A program made the translations under genes and the position numbers. From Leptolyngbya ohadii IS1 (GTDB lineage Bacteria; Cyanobacteriota; Cyanobacteriia; Elainellales; Elainellaceae), in contig NZ_NKFP01000005.1 of NCBI RefSeq assembly GCF_002215035.1, forward strand, positions 1 to 54,047: a DNA stretch of 54,047 nucleotides, in the 5' to 3' direction. The notes under the pieces were generated by a model. The model ran no database searches. It was not told where the DNA came from and was given only the letters and a program-made list of their open reading frames with translations. Positions 41,265 through 48,646 of the stretch are shown here, piece by piece. Numbering within the stretch: position 1 is the first letter of the stretch; each line of letters starts with the position of its first letter.

Positions 41265-43151
41265 TCAAAGATCCAGGTCAACCCCCTTTTTCTGCTGGTT
41301 TGTCAGTTTCTGGGAGACTTCATTCGTCTGAGGCTGTACCTTATTTTCCGCATCATGAACGGTAGTATTCACGTAAGACTCCCATACCCCAATGCCCTGC
41401 TGGTAGGCGGCTCGACGAGCAAAATATCCCTGAGCAATCGCTCCACCCACCTCATGTCTTTCTGACCCTGCAGCAAGCATTGCTTTCGCAACCTCTACGT
41501 CAGAAACGTCAGCCCCCTCCGATGCATTAGCAAGCGAATCAAAGAACTCATAGTATTTCTGTCGATAATTCCGCCGCACATCCTGAGTAAAGCTGTACCT
41601 CAACTGCTCCTGGAGCAACCGCTGTAGCTGAGCCTGGGCAAGCTCAAGGGTGTTTTGAATATACGCAACTGCTTCAGTTTGCCCTGATTCATACTCAATT
41701 GATTTCGCTTGTGGACTATTCGTGAGCATCCAGAATAAATCATCCTCTGGCTTTTCATCGTCGATCGCAGCCATAGCAATCAAAACATCCCAGTTGTTCA
41801 GGTTGTCCAACTGCTCAGAATAGAAGCAGTAATCGCTGTAAAGCTGCTCTCTTTGCTGCCTTTGCTCATTCCAGTCATCCCAATCTAACTCTTCCACGGC
41901 TCCTGCTCCCATTAAGGGAGGGTTGGGTCCAGAGATGCTTGGGCTGGCTGTAAATTGCTCAGGTTTTGTCGCAACATATCGATCGAAGCTTTCAATTGCA
42001 CGTCGGACTGCATCTGTTGTGTCTGATTCTCTTTGATTGAATTTAAGGCTCCAATCAATTCCTTCAAAGTATCCTTCAAGGGACTCGACGGCTTCTTGCT
42101 CAAGAAACTCTTCAATTCTGCAATGTAGGTCTCTAGCTTCAGCCGCATATCGAGGTTGCTGGATTCCAATTGTTGTAGCCGTTGCGGAAGCGGCTGGAGC
42201 TGCGAAATTAAGACTGCGAATTGCTGCTTCAAGATCACCTGCTCCTGGCTCATCTTTTGCACTGTCCGCGTTAGCTCGCCCATCTGCTGCAATAACTGCT
42301 GCTGGGTCAGGTTCAGTTCGGTTAGTTTCGTCACAGAGTCGGCGGATTGCTGCATCATCTCTTTCGGGTTCATAGTCAATCTCCTGATATTTCTGTAATC
42401 CTTGAAACGTATAGCCCCTGCCTAACTGAGTGCCGCTATAGTGCTGACTTCCAAACCCATAGGTAATTCCAAGTTCCTGTCCCTTCGTTAAGCCAACCCT
42501 GATTTCGACTCCCCTGGCTTGCATCTGTTCAATAAACTGCGGCATTGTTAGCTTCTGTTGACTCAGGTGCTTGACCATTGATTGCAGCACTAGGCGAATG
42601 CAGGGGTCAGGTGGCTTGTCCCGACTGCCCTCCTCGAACTGACGCTGCTGTTTCTCGAATTTACGAATCTCACCCGTCGTCGGAGCGCGATCGATCTGCT
42701 CATAGCTAGGGGTGACCGGCTCTAAGTTGTAAATTCGCTCTAGTTCACGAATTACATTCTCCGATCGCACATAGTCCTGACTATCAGAAACGGTTTGAGC
42801 ATCAGGAATTTGAATGCGGCTGACAACGAGGTGAACATGGTCGTGCTCTTCATCGGTATGGCGAACCACAATATACTGACAATTGCCGAAGCCCATTCGG
42901 TTCAAGTAATCATGGGCGATCGCCAGCCATCGATCGTCAGACTGCCGCTCATGAGCAGGAAGTGCGAGCATTGCATGGTAAACTGCGACTTCCAGCCCCG
43001 GACGTAAACGGCGAATCGCGTTGAACTCAGCCGTAAGCTCATCAACTGACTCCCCCAGCATACTGCCGCCTAGAAACTGCGCTCCCTTCTTCTCCAGAAC
43101 GTACCGAAGGCAACCCCGAAAGCTTCTCCCTTTTTCCTGCTTACCAATCAC
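41265..43151 (-). CDS. Relaxase / mobilization nuclease (PF03432 type)
   Basis: The product is 628 residues. The N-terminal relaxase domain (about 1-150) has a candidate nicking tyrosine Y17 (LRYVLEKKG) and the histidine metal site H98-T-D100-EEHD-H105-V-H107 (HTDEEHDHVHLVVSRI). Residues 150-260 are a basic DNA-contacting region. The C-terminal half is acidic and glutamine-rich, with coiled-coil segments. It nicks at oriT and pilots the strand during conjugation. Its ATG overlaps the mobC-like stop by 4 bp. A second gene is nested within it in another frame at 41912-42373. No VirB4 or mating-pore genes are visible, so the replicon is mobilizable at most. Confidence 0.9.
   Translation of the reverse strand: MIGKQEKGRSFRGCLRYVLEKKGAQFLGGSMLGESVDELTAEFNAIRRLRPGLEVAVYHAMLALPAHERQSDDRWLAIAHDYLNRMGFGNCQYIVVRHTDEEHDHVHLVVSRIQIPDAQTVSDSQDYVRSENVIRELERIYNLEPVTPSYEQIDRAPTTGEIRKFEKQQRQFEEGSRDKPPDPCIRLVLQSMVKHLSQQKLTMPQFIEQMQARGVEIRVGLTKGQELGITYGFGSQHYSGTQLGRGYTFQGLQKYQEIDYEPERDDAAIRRLCDETNRTEPDPAAVIAADGRANADSAKDEPGAGDLEAAIRSLNFAAPAASATATTIGIQQPRYAAEARDLHCRIEEFLEQEAVESLEGYFEGIDWSLKFNQRESDTTDAVRRAIESFDRYVATKPEQFTASPSISGPNPPLMGAGAVEELDWDDWNEQRQQREQLYSDYCFYSEQLDNLNNWDVLIAMAAIDDEKPEDDLFWMLTNSPQAKSIEYESGQTEAVAYIQNTLELAQAQLQRLLQEQLRYSFTQDVRRNYRQKYYEFFDSLANASEGADVSDVEVAKAMLAAGSERHEVGGAIAQGYFARRAAYQQGIGVWESYVNTTVHDAENKVQPQTNEVSQKLTNQQKKGVDLDL
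41912..42373 (-). CDS. Coiled-coil protein nested inside the relaxase gene (MobB-like arrangement)
   Basis: The ATG at 42373 is preceded by AGGAG with a 7-nt spacer, a strong ribosome site lying inside the relaxase frame. The product is 153 residues and lies wholly within the relaxase gene in a different reading frame. It is almost entirely heptad-patterned coiled coil (LTELNLTQQQLLQQMGELTR, LPQRLQQLESSNLDMRLKLE), a composition unlikely for a chance frame. In plasmid RSF1010, mobB is nested in mobA in the same manner, where it stabilises the relaxosome. No sequence similarity to MobB is claimed. The host relaxase region is also low-complexity, so shared base composition could mimic such a pattern. 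Confidence 0.55.
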   Translation of the reverse strand: MNPKEMMQQSADSVTKLTELNLTQQQLLQQMGELTRTVQKMSQEQVILKQQFAVLISQLQPLPQRLQQLESSNLDMRLKLETYIAELKSFLSKKPSSPLKDTLKELIGALNSIKENQTQQMQSDVQLKASIDMLRQNLSNLQPAQASLDPTLP

Positions 43152-43552
43152 AGCGAAAACTCCTCGTCGTCAGTCTCTTCGTCGAGCGCCTCCTCAATAT
43201 TGGCAGCAATCAGCGATAATCCAATCTGCTTGAGTTCAGCCTTAATTTCATTCAACAACAAGAAATACTGCTGAATCTGCTCAGGATTCATGGTCCGAGA
43301 GCGATTAGAAATCGAACCTAATACCTGATTTGTTTGCTGAAGTGCAATAGTTAAGTCCTGAATTTTCCGATAGCAATCCAAATTAATCGAAGGAATGAGC
43401 TTGGGGCGCGATCGACGTAAAATCAGATTACGCAGATAGGTACTCAACGGGATAGGATTTGCTTGCTCCTCCAGCAAAGCTCTTTGCTCTGAAGTGAAGC
43501 GAATTCCAACCGTTGCCGAGTGGGAATCACGGTCTTTCTTACGCCGGGGCAT
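43148..43552 (-). CDS. mobC: MobC-like relaxosome accessory protein
   Basis: The product is 134 residues. The N-terminus is basic (PRRKKDRD) and followed by a ribbon-helix-helix-like segment, TVGIRFTSEQRALLEEQA and STYLRNLIL, typical of MobC proteins that bind oriT and assist the relaxase. The C-terminal 80 residues are helical (LTIALQQTNQVLGSISNRSR) and end acidic. Its stop overlaps the relaxase start (ATGA), the standard mobC-relaxase arrangement. A 26-bp repeat shared with the parA upstream region lies 23 bp before its ATG. Confidence 0.8.
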   Translation of the reverse strand: MPRRKKDRDSHSATVGIRFTSEQRALLEEQANPIPLSTYLRNLILRRSRPKLIPSINLDCYRKIQDLTIALQQTNQVLGSISNRSRTMNPEQIQQYFLLLNEIKAELKQIGLSLIAANIEEALDEETDDEEFSL

Positions 43553-43574
43553 ACTTTTATAATCAGAATTTGTT

Positions 43575-43600
43575 AAACAAAAACATGGCTTGCTTTCAGG
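43575..43600. repeat. 26-bp repeat, copy upstream of mobC
   Basis: It is identical over 26 bp to 48566-48591 (both contain AACATGGCTTGCTTTCAGG). It lies 23 bp upstream of the mobC-like start and about 85 bp downstream of the helicase stop. On the minus strand it ends in a T-rich run, GTTTTTGTTT. It may be a shared operator, promoter part or terminator. The gap 43553-43684 holds no gene. Confidence 0.75.
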
Positions 43601-43684
43601 AGCATGGCTCTTCTATTTCCTTTAGTATGTCCTGAAGAATAGAAGACGGAGTATTTCGCTTAACAGTTCGAGAAACTTACATTC

Positions 43685-46516
43685 CTAGTCCGGCAGGTTG
43701 CGAACTTCACCATACTGACGAATGTGGTTAATTAGCCTTCTTGCCTCACCGCCTACTGCCTCTAATTCAGCTAAGTTTCCAACAAGAATAAACAACTCCT
43801 CAGCACGACTAACCACCGTGTTGAGCAAGTTTGGAGAGTTGCTGATAAGCCCTAAGCTATTTCGATCGCATAAACAGGGAGAAAAGAGAATGACGGGTTT
43901 TTCTTCACCCTGAAACTGATAGACAGTGTTGACATCAGACCAAGGGAACTTCTGCGATCGAGATTGTAATTGTTGACGCAGAGCAGCGGCCTGGTGGAAA
44001 AACAAGCTCATAATGCCAATCTGGTTGTTTTTCTCCTGAGCAGTGAGTTTATATCCGGCAGCTAGAAGGTGCTGCACGAGAATATCGATCGCCCTAACCT
44101 CCCCTGGGTTTGTGTTCTGATCCTGACGACCGATTACATTAAACGCCAGTAGATTCGGACCCAGGGCAGAAGGGCGCGGCTGAACTAAACAATTGAGTCC
44201 GCCTGGATACTTAGGACTAGAAAAAGCGGCGATCGCAGGCACAGACCGATAGTGATTCCGCAGCACAATTGGGTTTCCAAGACTACCCTCCTCCCCAGTA
44301 GCTCCGGCTGCTCGGTGGTAAGCAGTCGCAGTGTTTTTCGCTGTTGGAGAGTATTTGGAATAATCTAAACCCTGATCAAGGAAGTAGGATTGCCGATAAG
44401 CTGCAACGGCATCAACCCCTAAGCTTAGAATTGGAAAGAGTTGATTGGGGTCACCAACTACTGCCGCCTGCTGAGAACGCACTAAGAGCGGAAACGCTTG
44501 GTGGAGGGCAGTGGCAGCCGCCTCGTCAATGATTGCCAATTGGATTAAATCAGCCTCTATTGTCGGAAATAGGTTAAACAGGGATTGAAGGCTTGAGCTA
44601 AAGACGGGAAAGACCAGACTGACCAGACGATAAACCGATTTTGAGTTGAGCTTCATTTCAAGACGGGCTTCTTCGTCTCCCAACAAAGCATCACAATAGG
44701 TTCTTAATGCACTCAGAACTTCTGATTTGTGGCGTAGGGATTCGTGCTGCAAAAGTGCCCAGGCAGCATGAAAAAGCTGCACCTGGCGATCGTGGTCTTC
44801 CTGATAAAAGCGAGAGTAAATGTCTTGTTGAGGATAGTTTTGTAACCGCGCTTGCAGCGAATCTCGATTCGCATACAGTTTATCGATCTGTTGCCGTGTT
44901 TCTTGCAGCGCCTGCCGCCGTTTCTGCTGCTGCTGCCACCGCTTAGACTGAGCAAGCAGTTGAGCAACCTGTTCGCGCCTCTCTGCAACCTGGGCAGGAT
45001 TGATCGGCAGTCGAAAGGGAAAGAGGGTTGTCTGTACATGGGTCCAGGCAGGACGAACGCGTCGCTCAAATTGCCTGATCACCATACTTTCAGTAGTGGG
45101 AAACAACAAATCAGAAGCTTTCTTTAACAGAGAGTTACTCGATTGAGAGAATTTTTCCCAGACTTTATCAAGTTCCTCCTGAATCTGTTCATACGCTTCA
45201 AGCGGGAATTGCGAAAAGTCCCGTTCAATTTCTTCAGCAGCGTCTAATGATTGTAAGGCTGCGATTTCCTCCAGAGTGGTAATATTACTATTGATTTCAG
45301 ATAGAGAGGCTTCATCAATAGTTTGCTGCTGGCGCAGGGCTGGCTCCTGATCAAATCTTTGCTGTAGCTCAGCTTCAAAAGCTAAAAACTTCTGCTTGAT
45401 CTCTTCATGCTCATCACAGTCATACTCAGCTTCCTCAAGTCGAGTGATCGCCTGCCGCAATTGAGGCACGGTCTGCCCCCGAATAATGGCAACCTTTCCG
45501 CCCTTCAGGTAAAAAAGATCATCAGGAAGTCTACTTCTGATTCGTGATTCAAAATTGTCGATCGCACTGTTGTTTGTGCTGGCAAAAACGCAAAGGCAGC
45601 TTTGATCAGGGTCTCCATGAGCCAGGGCTTTTGCTCGCTCGTAAATTGGTTGAGTGACAAGGTGAAGGCTCAATTCTGTTTTTCCAGAACCAGGACCACC
45701 TAAAACAGGGGTCAGAGGGTTTTCTTGAGCGTGCTTGATTGCCTCTGCCTGATACTCGTCTGGAACAGTCCCAGGGAAAGCAGCCCAAAACTGGACTTCG
45801 TGCCTTGACCGCTGGGGCTTCCCAAAAAGGTACTGATGGGCAGGGCGGTCTTCACTCATCCACTCACAGCCATTTTGTTGCTCGGCAACCTGTTGTTCAA
45901 GCTCCTGTATTTCCTTCCTTAGGTTGTAATTGAAGGGATTGAGGTTTGCCCGAACGATATAAGCTTCTCGTTTTGTCCGGTAGGGAGAAGGAGCCGTATC
46001 AACTTGATTCAGGAAATTTTGTACCGAGTCGAAGGGGCGATCGAAAGCATCAGCCAAAAATCGAAGAAGCCCCTCGCCTGTGAGCAGAGCATCGGCTTTC
46101 TGCTCATTCATTCCTCTCAATTCGATCAGGTTTGCCCGGACTGGATAAATATCAAATTCCAGTAAATCCCAGCCTGCTTCACGGTAAGCTCCTCGAAAGA
46201 TCCTTGATATGTCGATAGTGAACAGCGGACGATATTTAGATACCTGTTTGCCATTCTGAGTAGCAACACGATAGATATTGGGAAAAGCCAGAGCAATCGA
46301 ATGATGATCAGTGTCCGTATTTTCCTGCCGAATGCGACTCAGGCGTTTAACTTGATTAAACAGGCTGGCATCTCGCAACACCAACCTGTTACCAGATATT
46401 TGAACTCCCTCGTCAAAGACTTTCTGAAAATCGCCCTGTCCTTTGTCTATTTCAGAACTACTCAAGTCTTCGAGGCGAAGGTACTCCCGGCAGGCTTGAA
46501 GAAAAGCAGAAATCAT
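43685..46516 (-). CDS. Superfamily 1 (Upf1/DNA2-like) helicase
   Basis: The ATG at 46516 gives 943 residues; a TTG at 46543 is an alternative. Residues 1-230 form an uncharacterised N-terminal domain. Motif I is LGGPGSGKTE with the P-loop at 273-280. A long coiled-coil insertion follows (QQQQKRRQALQETRQQIDKL) with motif II IIDEAAA (D664, E665). Motif III VVGDPNQLFP and later VYQFQGEEKPVI and NVVSRAEELFILVG complete the SF1B set. Such helicases unwind DNA or RNA 5'-3'. It lies between parB and mobC on the same strand and could serve plasmid replication, transfer or defence; no partner nuclease domain is seen. Confidence 0.85.
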   Translation of the reverse strand: MISAFLQACREYLRLEDLSSSEIDKGQGDFQKVFDEGVQISGNRLVLRDASLFNQVKRLSRIRQENTDTDHHSIALAFPNIYRVATQNGKQVSKYRPLFTIDISRIFRGAYREAGWDLLEFDIYPVRANLIELRGMNEQKADALLTGEGLLRFLADAFDRPFDSVQNFLNQVDTAPSPYRTKREAYIVRANLNPFNYNLRKEIQELEQQVAEQQNGCEWMSEDRPAHQYLFGKPQRSRHEVQFWAAFPGTVPDEYQAEAIKHAQENPLTPVLGGPGSGKTELSLHLVTQPIYERAKALAHGDPDQSCLCVFASTNNSAIDNFESRIRSRLPDDLFYLKGGKVAIIRGQTVPQLRQAITRLEEAEYDCDEHEEIKQKFLAFEAELQQRFDQEPALRQQQTIDEASLSEINSNITTLEEIAALQSLDAAEEIERDFSQFPLEAYEQIQEELDKVWEKFSQSSNSLLKKASDLLFPTTESMVIRQFERRVRPAWTHVQTTLFPFRLPINPAQVAERREQVAQLLAQSKRWQQQQKRRQALQETRQQIDKLYANRDSLQARLQNYPQQDIYSRFYQEDHDRQVQLFHAAWALLQHESLRHKSEVLSALRTYCDALLGDEEARLEMKLNSKSVYRLVSLVFPVFSSSLQSLFNLFPTIEADLIQLAIIDEAAATALHQAFPLLVRSQQAAVVGDPNQLFPILSLGVDAVAAYRQSYFLDQGLDYSKYSPTAKNTATAYHRAAGATGEEGSLGNPIVLRNHYRSVPAIAAFSSPKYPGGLNCLVQPRPSALGPNLLAFNVIGRQDQNTNPGEVRAIDILVQHLLAAGYKLTAQEKNNQIGIMSLFFHQAAALRQQLQSRSQKFPWSDVNTVYQFQGEEKPVILFSPCLCDRNSLGLISNSPNLLNTVVSRAEELFILVGNLAELEAVGGEARRLINHIRQYGEVRNLPD

Positions 46517-46635
46517 TTCCACGTACACTTCACCCGACTGCAATAGTACTACCGTTTGCGTTTTTCTTAATCTAACGCAGACAAAATATAGTGCAGCCGA
46601 ACAAGAAGGTTAATTTTTAGCTTTCCTACAAACCT

Positions 46636-47670
46636 CTAATCTTTAGTGCCAGCTTCGCCCAACAGTTCATTTAGTTCAGTGAGTAGCTTCTCAAGCTGTT
46701 TCTGTTTGTCAGGCATATCCCAAACCTTCAGCTTCTTCGCCTTTTTATAAGTTGATTCAAATTGCTCTTTGAGGGGGATCTGCTTCGACACTGGCTTGAG
46801 ACGCTTTAAATGTTCTTTGATCTGTTGAAGCGACCAGTTCTCTACAATCGCTCTCTCCAAAACAGCAGTTCGTGCTTCTTGCTCCTTAACCTGAGCAATA
46901 GCTTTCGCTTTTGTGTACTCTAGCTTGCCAGAGCGAACCAATGCCAAAACGTCATCCGGCAACCTAAGTAAGGGTAAGCGATTTTTTACAAACGATCGCC
47001 AAGTCATCAAGCCCAAGTCGGTAAAAAGAGCCTCCACTGCTTGTAAATCTGAATTAGTCATAACGTTATGGTTAGCCTGGGCGTCCTCCGAGTTAGCCAT
47101 AACATTATGGTTATTCTGAAAATCTTCTGCATTAGCCATAACGTTATGGCTAGCTGCTACCTTTGGCTGACTCGCTCCATTGTTCAGACGATACAGCAGA
47201 GGGGGAACATCCTTAATATCTAGGTCAAGCCTGAATGCCAGCAGTTGCAGGATTCCTTCAGTCTCATCAACTGGGTTCAGGTTTTCCCGGAACAGGTTTT
47301 CAGTCAGGGCGATTTCAAAAGCTTCGACTTCATCCAATTCGCGCTCGACGATCGGGACTTCATCTAGCCCAATTTCCCGCGCAACCCTGAGGCGACGTTC
47401 TCCAGCAACTAACTCAAAATATCCTGCTTCAATTGGACGCACGACTAACGGCTGTAGAATTCCGTGCTGACGAATTGACGTAACGAGTTGCTGATATGCC
47501 TGAGGGTCAAAATAGCGTCTGGGTTGTCTTTCTGGCAGTCGAATTTGATTCAGTGCAATCGTCCTCTGTTCAGACAAAGCCTCAGCAGTCCCGTAGATGT
47601 CATCTAGCGGACTGAGTGAAGATGGTCTTCTAATCTGCGCTCCGTAGGATTTATCTCGCTTAGAACTCAC
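46636..47670 (-). CDS. parB: ParB partition protein with internal 13-residue repeats
   Basis: The product is 344 residues, starting in a 4-bp overlap with the parA stop. The ParB N-terminal domain has RQPRRYFDP, HGILQPLVVRP, the GERRLRVAREIG box and TENLFRENLNPVDE. A helix-turn-helix region and a C-terminal basic/dimer part (EHLKRLKPVSKQIP) follow. Between them residues 174-207 contain three repeats of SHNVMANxEDxQxN type. At the DNA level each repeat contains a palindrome around CATAACGTTATG at exact 39-bp spacing, described separately. It binds a centromere (parS) and spreads along DNA. Typical plasmid ParBs lack this insert. Confidence 0.92.
   Translation of the reverse strand: MSSKRDKSYGAQIRRPSSLSPLDDIYGTAEALSEQRTIALNQIRLPERQPRRYFDPQAYQQLVTSIRQHGILQPLVVRPIEAGYFELVAGERRLRVAREIGLDEVPIVERELDEVEAFEIALTENLFRENLNPVDETEGILQLLAFRLDLDIKDVPPLLYRLNNGASQPKVAASHNVMANAEDFQNNHNVMANSEDAQANHNVMTNSDLQAVEALFTDLGLMTWRSFVKNRLPLLRLPDDVLALVRSGKLEYTKAKAIAQVKEQEARTAVLERAIVENWSLQQIKEHLKRLKPVSKQIPLKEQFESTYKKAKKLKVWDMPDKQKQLEKLLTELNELLGEAGTKD
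47059..47152. repeat. Three palindromes inside parB, 39 bp apart
   Basis: Cores lie at 47059-47070 (CATAACGTTATG), 47098-47109 (CATAACATTATG, one mismatch) and 47137-47148 (CATAACGTTATG). The third extends to a perfect 20-bp palindrome, TAGCCATAACGTTATGGCTA, at 47133-47152. They encode the repeated HNVM peptide of ParB. They may be centromere (parS-like) sites, ParB autoregulatory sites, or inserted palindromic repeats. Confidence 0.75.
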
Positions 47671-48425
47671 GACAGCTTCTCCATCGCATCCGCCAACTGC
47701 TCAAGCGAATTCAGAGCACTCTTCTGCTTGGGATCGTAGAGAGCTAAAGGTAACCTTGCTTCAGCAGCATTTGGGAAGTTAGTAGTGTTGGGAATAGGAG
47801 GAAAAATGGGGGCAATGTCAGCAATCTGCTCCTGAATCGCTCCTAAGCACCGGATGTTTTGGGTTTTACGGGCATCGTGACGGGTAGGCACAAAACCAGC
47901 AATTTTGAGTTTGCGATTCGCTTTGCTTCGGACTCTCGCGATCGTTTCCAGCACCTTTTCAGTACCGTTGAACGCCTTGAATTCGGTTTCGATCGGAACA
48001 AGAATGTGCGTCGCTGCTACTAGGGAGAGATAGCTGAGAAGCCCCAGGCTCGGAGGACAATCGATCAAAATGAAATCGTACTCGTCTTGCACCGGTTCAA
48101 TCGCCGACTTCAAGCGGAATTCTCGTAGGTCTTCATTCACCAGCTGAATTTCAGCAGCACTAAGGTCGGTATTCGTGGGAGAAAAGTCCATGTCCAAGAC
48201 ATTTTCCAGGATGTGAAGCGGTTTCTCCTTGACCAGAACCTCAAACAAGCTCATCTCGATTTCGTGCGGATCAAGCCCCATAAACGTGGTCAGAGAAGAC
48301 TGGGGATCCATGTCTATGAGCAGAACTTTGTGGTTACGCCTTGCCAAGTGATATCCCAAATTTTGCGTGACAGTTGTTTTTGCCACACCTCCAGCCTGGT
48401 TAAAAACTGCAATAATTCGTGCCAT
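47667..48425 (-). CDS. parA: ParA partition ATPase
   Basis: The ATG at 48425 has AGGGAA 5-9 nt upstream and gives 252 residues; the longer frame to 48635 is upstream read-through. The deviant Walker A of the ParA/MinD family is FNQAGGVAKTTVTQNLG; Walker A' is VLLIDMDPQSSLTTF; Walker B is FILIDCPPSLG. No N-terminal helix-turn-helix is present, so it is a small (type Ib-like) ParA. With ParB it spreads plasmid copies to daughter cells. Its stop overlaps the parB start (ATGA). The upstream gap holds one copy of the 26-bp repeat. Confidence 0.95.
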   Translation of the reverse strand: MARIIAVFNQAGGVAKTTVTQNLGYHLARRNHKVLLIDMDPQSSLTTFMGLDPHEIEMSLFEVLVKEKPLHILENVLDMDFSPTNTDLSAAEIQLVNEDLREFRLKSAIEPVQDEYDFILIDCPPSLGLLSYLSLVAATHILVPIETEFKAFNGTEKVLETIARVRSKANRKLKIAGFVPTRHDARKTQNIRCLGAIQEQIADIAPIFPPIPNTTNFPNAAEARLPLALYDPKQKSALNSLEQLADAMEKLS

Positions 48426-48565
48426 TTGTTCCCTAGATGCTAAATAGCCTAATTGATCGAATAACGTGAAAACGAATGAATTGCCTTGGTCATGCGCTAA
48501 AAATTTTTTGTGCTTTTTGCCTTTACTGCTACAGAGTGCAGCTACTATATCCCTGCAAATCTGTA

Positions 48566-48591
48566 AAACAAAAACATGGCTTGCTTTCAGG
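48566..48591. repeat. 26-bp repeat, copy upstream of parA
   Basis: It is identical to 43575-43600. It lies 141 bp upstream of the parA ATG and 56 bp beyond the rep stop. The surrounding 48426-48646 gap contains no gene; the rest shows nothing else. Confidence 0.75.
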
Positions 48592-48646
48592 GAGTCGTAA
48601 CGGAAGATTCTAATATTTTGTGGCAGGAGCAGCAAAGTTTAATTTC

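Noticed and set aside
47667-48635. ParA with a 70-residue N-terminal extension
   Set aside because: The ATG at 48425 has a good ribosome site and begins directly at the Walker A strand; the extension has no ParA-like helix-turn-helix.
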